Assembly: GCA_947503245.1 (NCBI GenBank)
Contig: CANNCV010000001.1
Span: 1,177,501-1,241,500, forward strand
Reading direction: 5' to 3'
Length of the DNA stretch: 64,000 nt
DNA from: an uncultured Sphingomonadaceae bacterium
Lineage (GTDB): Bacteria; Pseudomonadota; Alphaproteobacteria; Sphingomonadales; Sphingomonadaceae
The position numbers and the translations under genes are program-made. Below, piece after piece: positions 63,744-64,000 of this stretch. How positions within the stretch are numbered: position 1 is the first letter of the stretch; each line of letters begins with the position of its first letter. A model generated the notes under the pieces. It was not told the origin of the DNA. It made no database searches and saw only the letters and a list, made by a program, of their open reading frames with translations.

Positions 63744-64000
63744 CGGGTTCAGACAGTGCAGATAAGGCATCTGAGCATAGTATAATGACGGACGTGCCGA
63801 CGGTTGAGCAGATTCAGCACAATGTTGCCAATGGCGATATATTGGAAGCCTATGATCTGACGGAAAAAGCCTTGCGCGCATATCCAGAAGACAAATTACT
63901 CGCCTTTTGGAAAGCGCGTTGCTTGACCGAACTTGGCCAATGCGAAGCAGCCATTGCCTATTTCGAAAGCAACAATATGCTTGAGTCCGGACTGCCAAAG
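63740..64000 (+). CDS. TPR-like protein, N-terminal part (continues beyond window)
   Basis: An open frame from ATG 63740 (overlapping the TIR gene's TGA) runs to the window edge, 87 residues. From ~residue 25 it looks helical with a TPR-like spacing (ILEAYDLTEKALRAYPEDKLLAFWKARCLTEL, shown only as NGDILEAYDL and ALRAYPEDK). Such TPR proteins are often partners of bacterial TIR proteins. The 4-bp overlap supports shared function; the C-terminal part is not visible. Confidence 0.75.
   Translation, partial: MTGSDSADKASEHSIMTDVPTVEQIQHNVANGDILEAYDLTEKALRAYPEDKLLAFWKARCLTELGQCEAAIAYFESNNMLESGLPK

Overview
The window is chromosomal DNA of an alphaproteobacterium, most likely a sphingomonad (Sphingomonadales; the moderate GC suggests a marine Sphingorhabdus/Parasphingorhabdus-type genome). 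This is inferred from the proteins, not from a 16S gene. The pointers are the order plsX-fabH-ihfA-merR, a class I lysyl-tRNA synthetase, a TonB-ExbB-ExbD-ExbD cluster, exosortase-A-associated glycan genes, PHA depolymerase, and several families typical of sphingomonads. Genes are densely packed, often with 4-bp ATGA/GTGA overlaps. No gene-free stretch exceeds about 300 bp. I found no rRNA, tRNA, CRISPR array, IS element or prophage.

Layout. (1) 1-1970: the tail of a ThDP-dependent acetolactate-synthase-like enzyme, a strong terminator, then an aldehyde dehydrogenase. (2) 2124-12014: a co-directional four-gene block encoding a pentaheme cytochrome c, a lipoprotein with two GlcG/HbpS-type domains, a beta-barrel outer-membrane protein, and a very large decaheme cytochrome fused to an LVIVD-type beta-propeller. 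Together these look like a cell-envelope electron-transfer conduit, and this is the best candidate here for an undescribed system. (3) 12027-14176: a LexA-like S24 repressor divergent from two small conserved genes across a promoter with three AAATCCTA repeats spaced exactly 20 bp apart, then a metallo-hydrolase. (4) 14319-18861: a lipoprotein, a MAPEG protein, rpmF, plsX, fabH, ihfA and a MerR regulator. (5) 18903-25177: SixA-like phosphatase, DinG-like helicase, LysRS-I, lgt and a one-domain asparaginase homologue.

(6) 25191-29381 (minus strand): fatty acid desaturase, glutathione S-transferase, argE and an AI-2E-type transporter. (7) 29402-32685: a small protein and a 997-residue N6-adenine methylase with a possible N-terminal nuclease-like part, likely an accessory restriction/defence locus. 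(8) 32784-39308: DUF885 lipoprotein, Fe(II)/2OG oxygenase, amidohydrolase, homoserine dehydrogenase and a nucleotidyltransferase. (9) 40445-43598: tonB, exbB and three exbD genes, the third lying beyond a terminator. (10) 43608-50239: ABC exporter, PHA depolymerase, dipeptide epimerase with an altered KxK motif, ABM monooxygenase, a thiolase whose 3' end is tandemly triplicated at 62-bp spacing, and a MaoC hydratase. (11) 50369-57050: MscS channel, exosortase-A-associated O-glycosylation ligase and glycosyltransferase, an acidic membrane protein and a phytase-like esterase. (12) 57104-64000: rpmB, tadA, a DUF442-like phosphatase, a LytTR two-component pair, an HD-domain protein, an M48-PDZ protease, and a TIR-TM-SH3-YARHG protein translationally coupled to a TPR-like protein that runs off the window.

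Functional themes are envelope redox chemistry (region 2), lipid and lipoprotein metabolism (plsX, fabH, lgt, desaturase, PHA/thiolase/MaoC), TonB-energised uptake, and two accessory signalling or defence candidates (regions 7 and 12).
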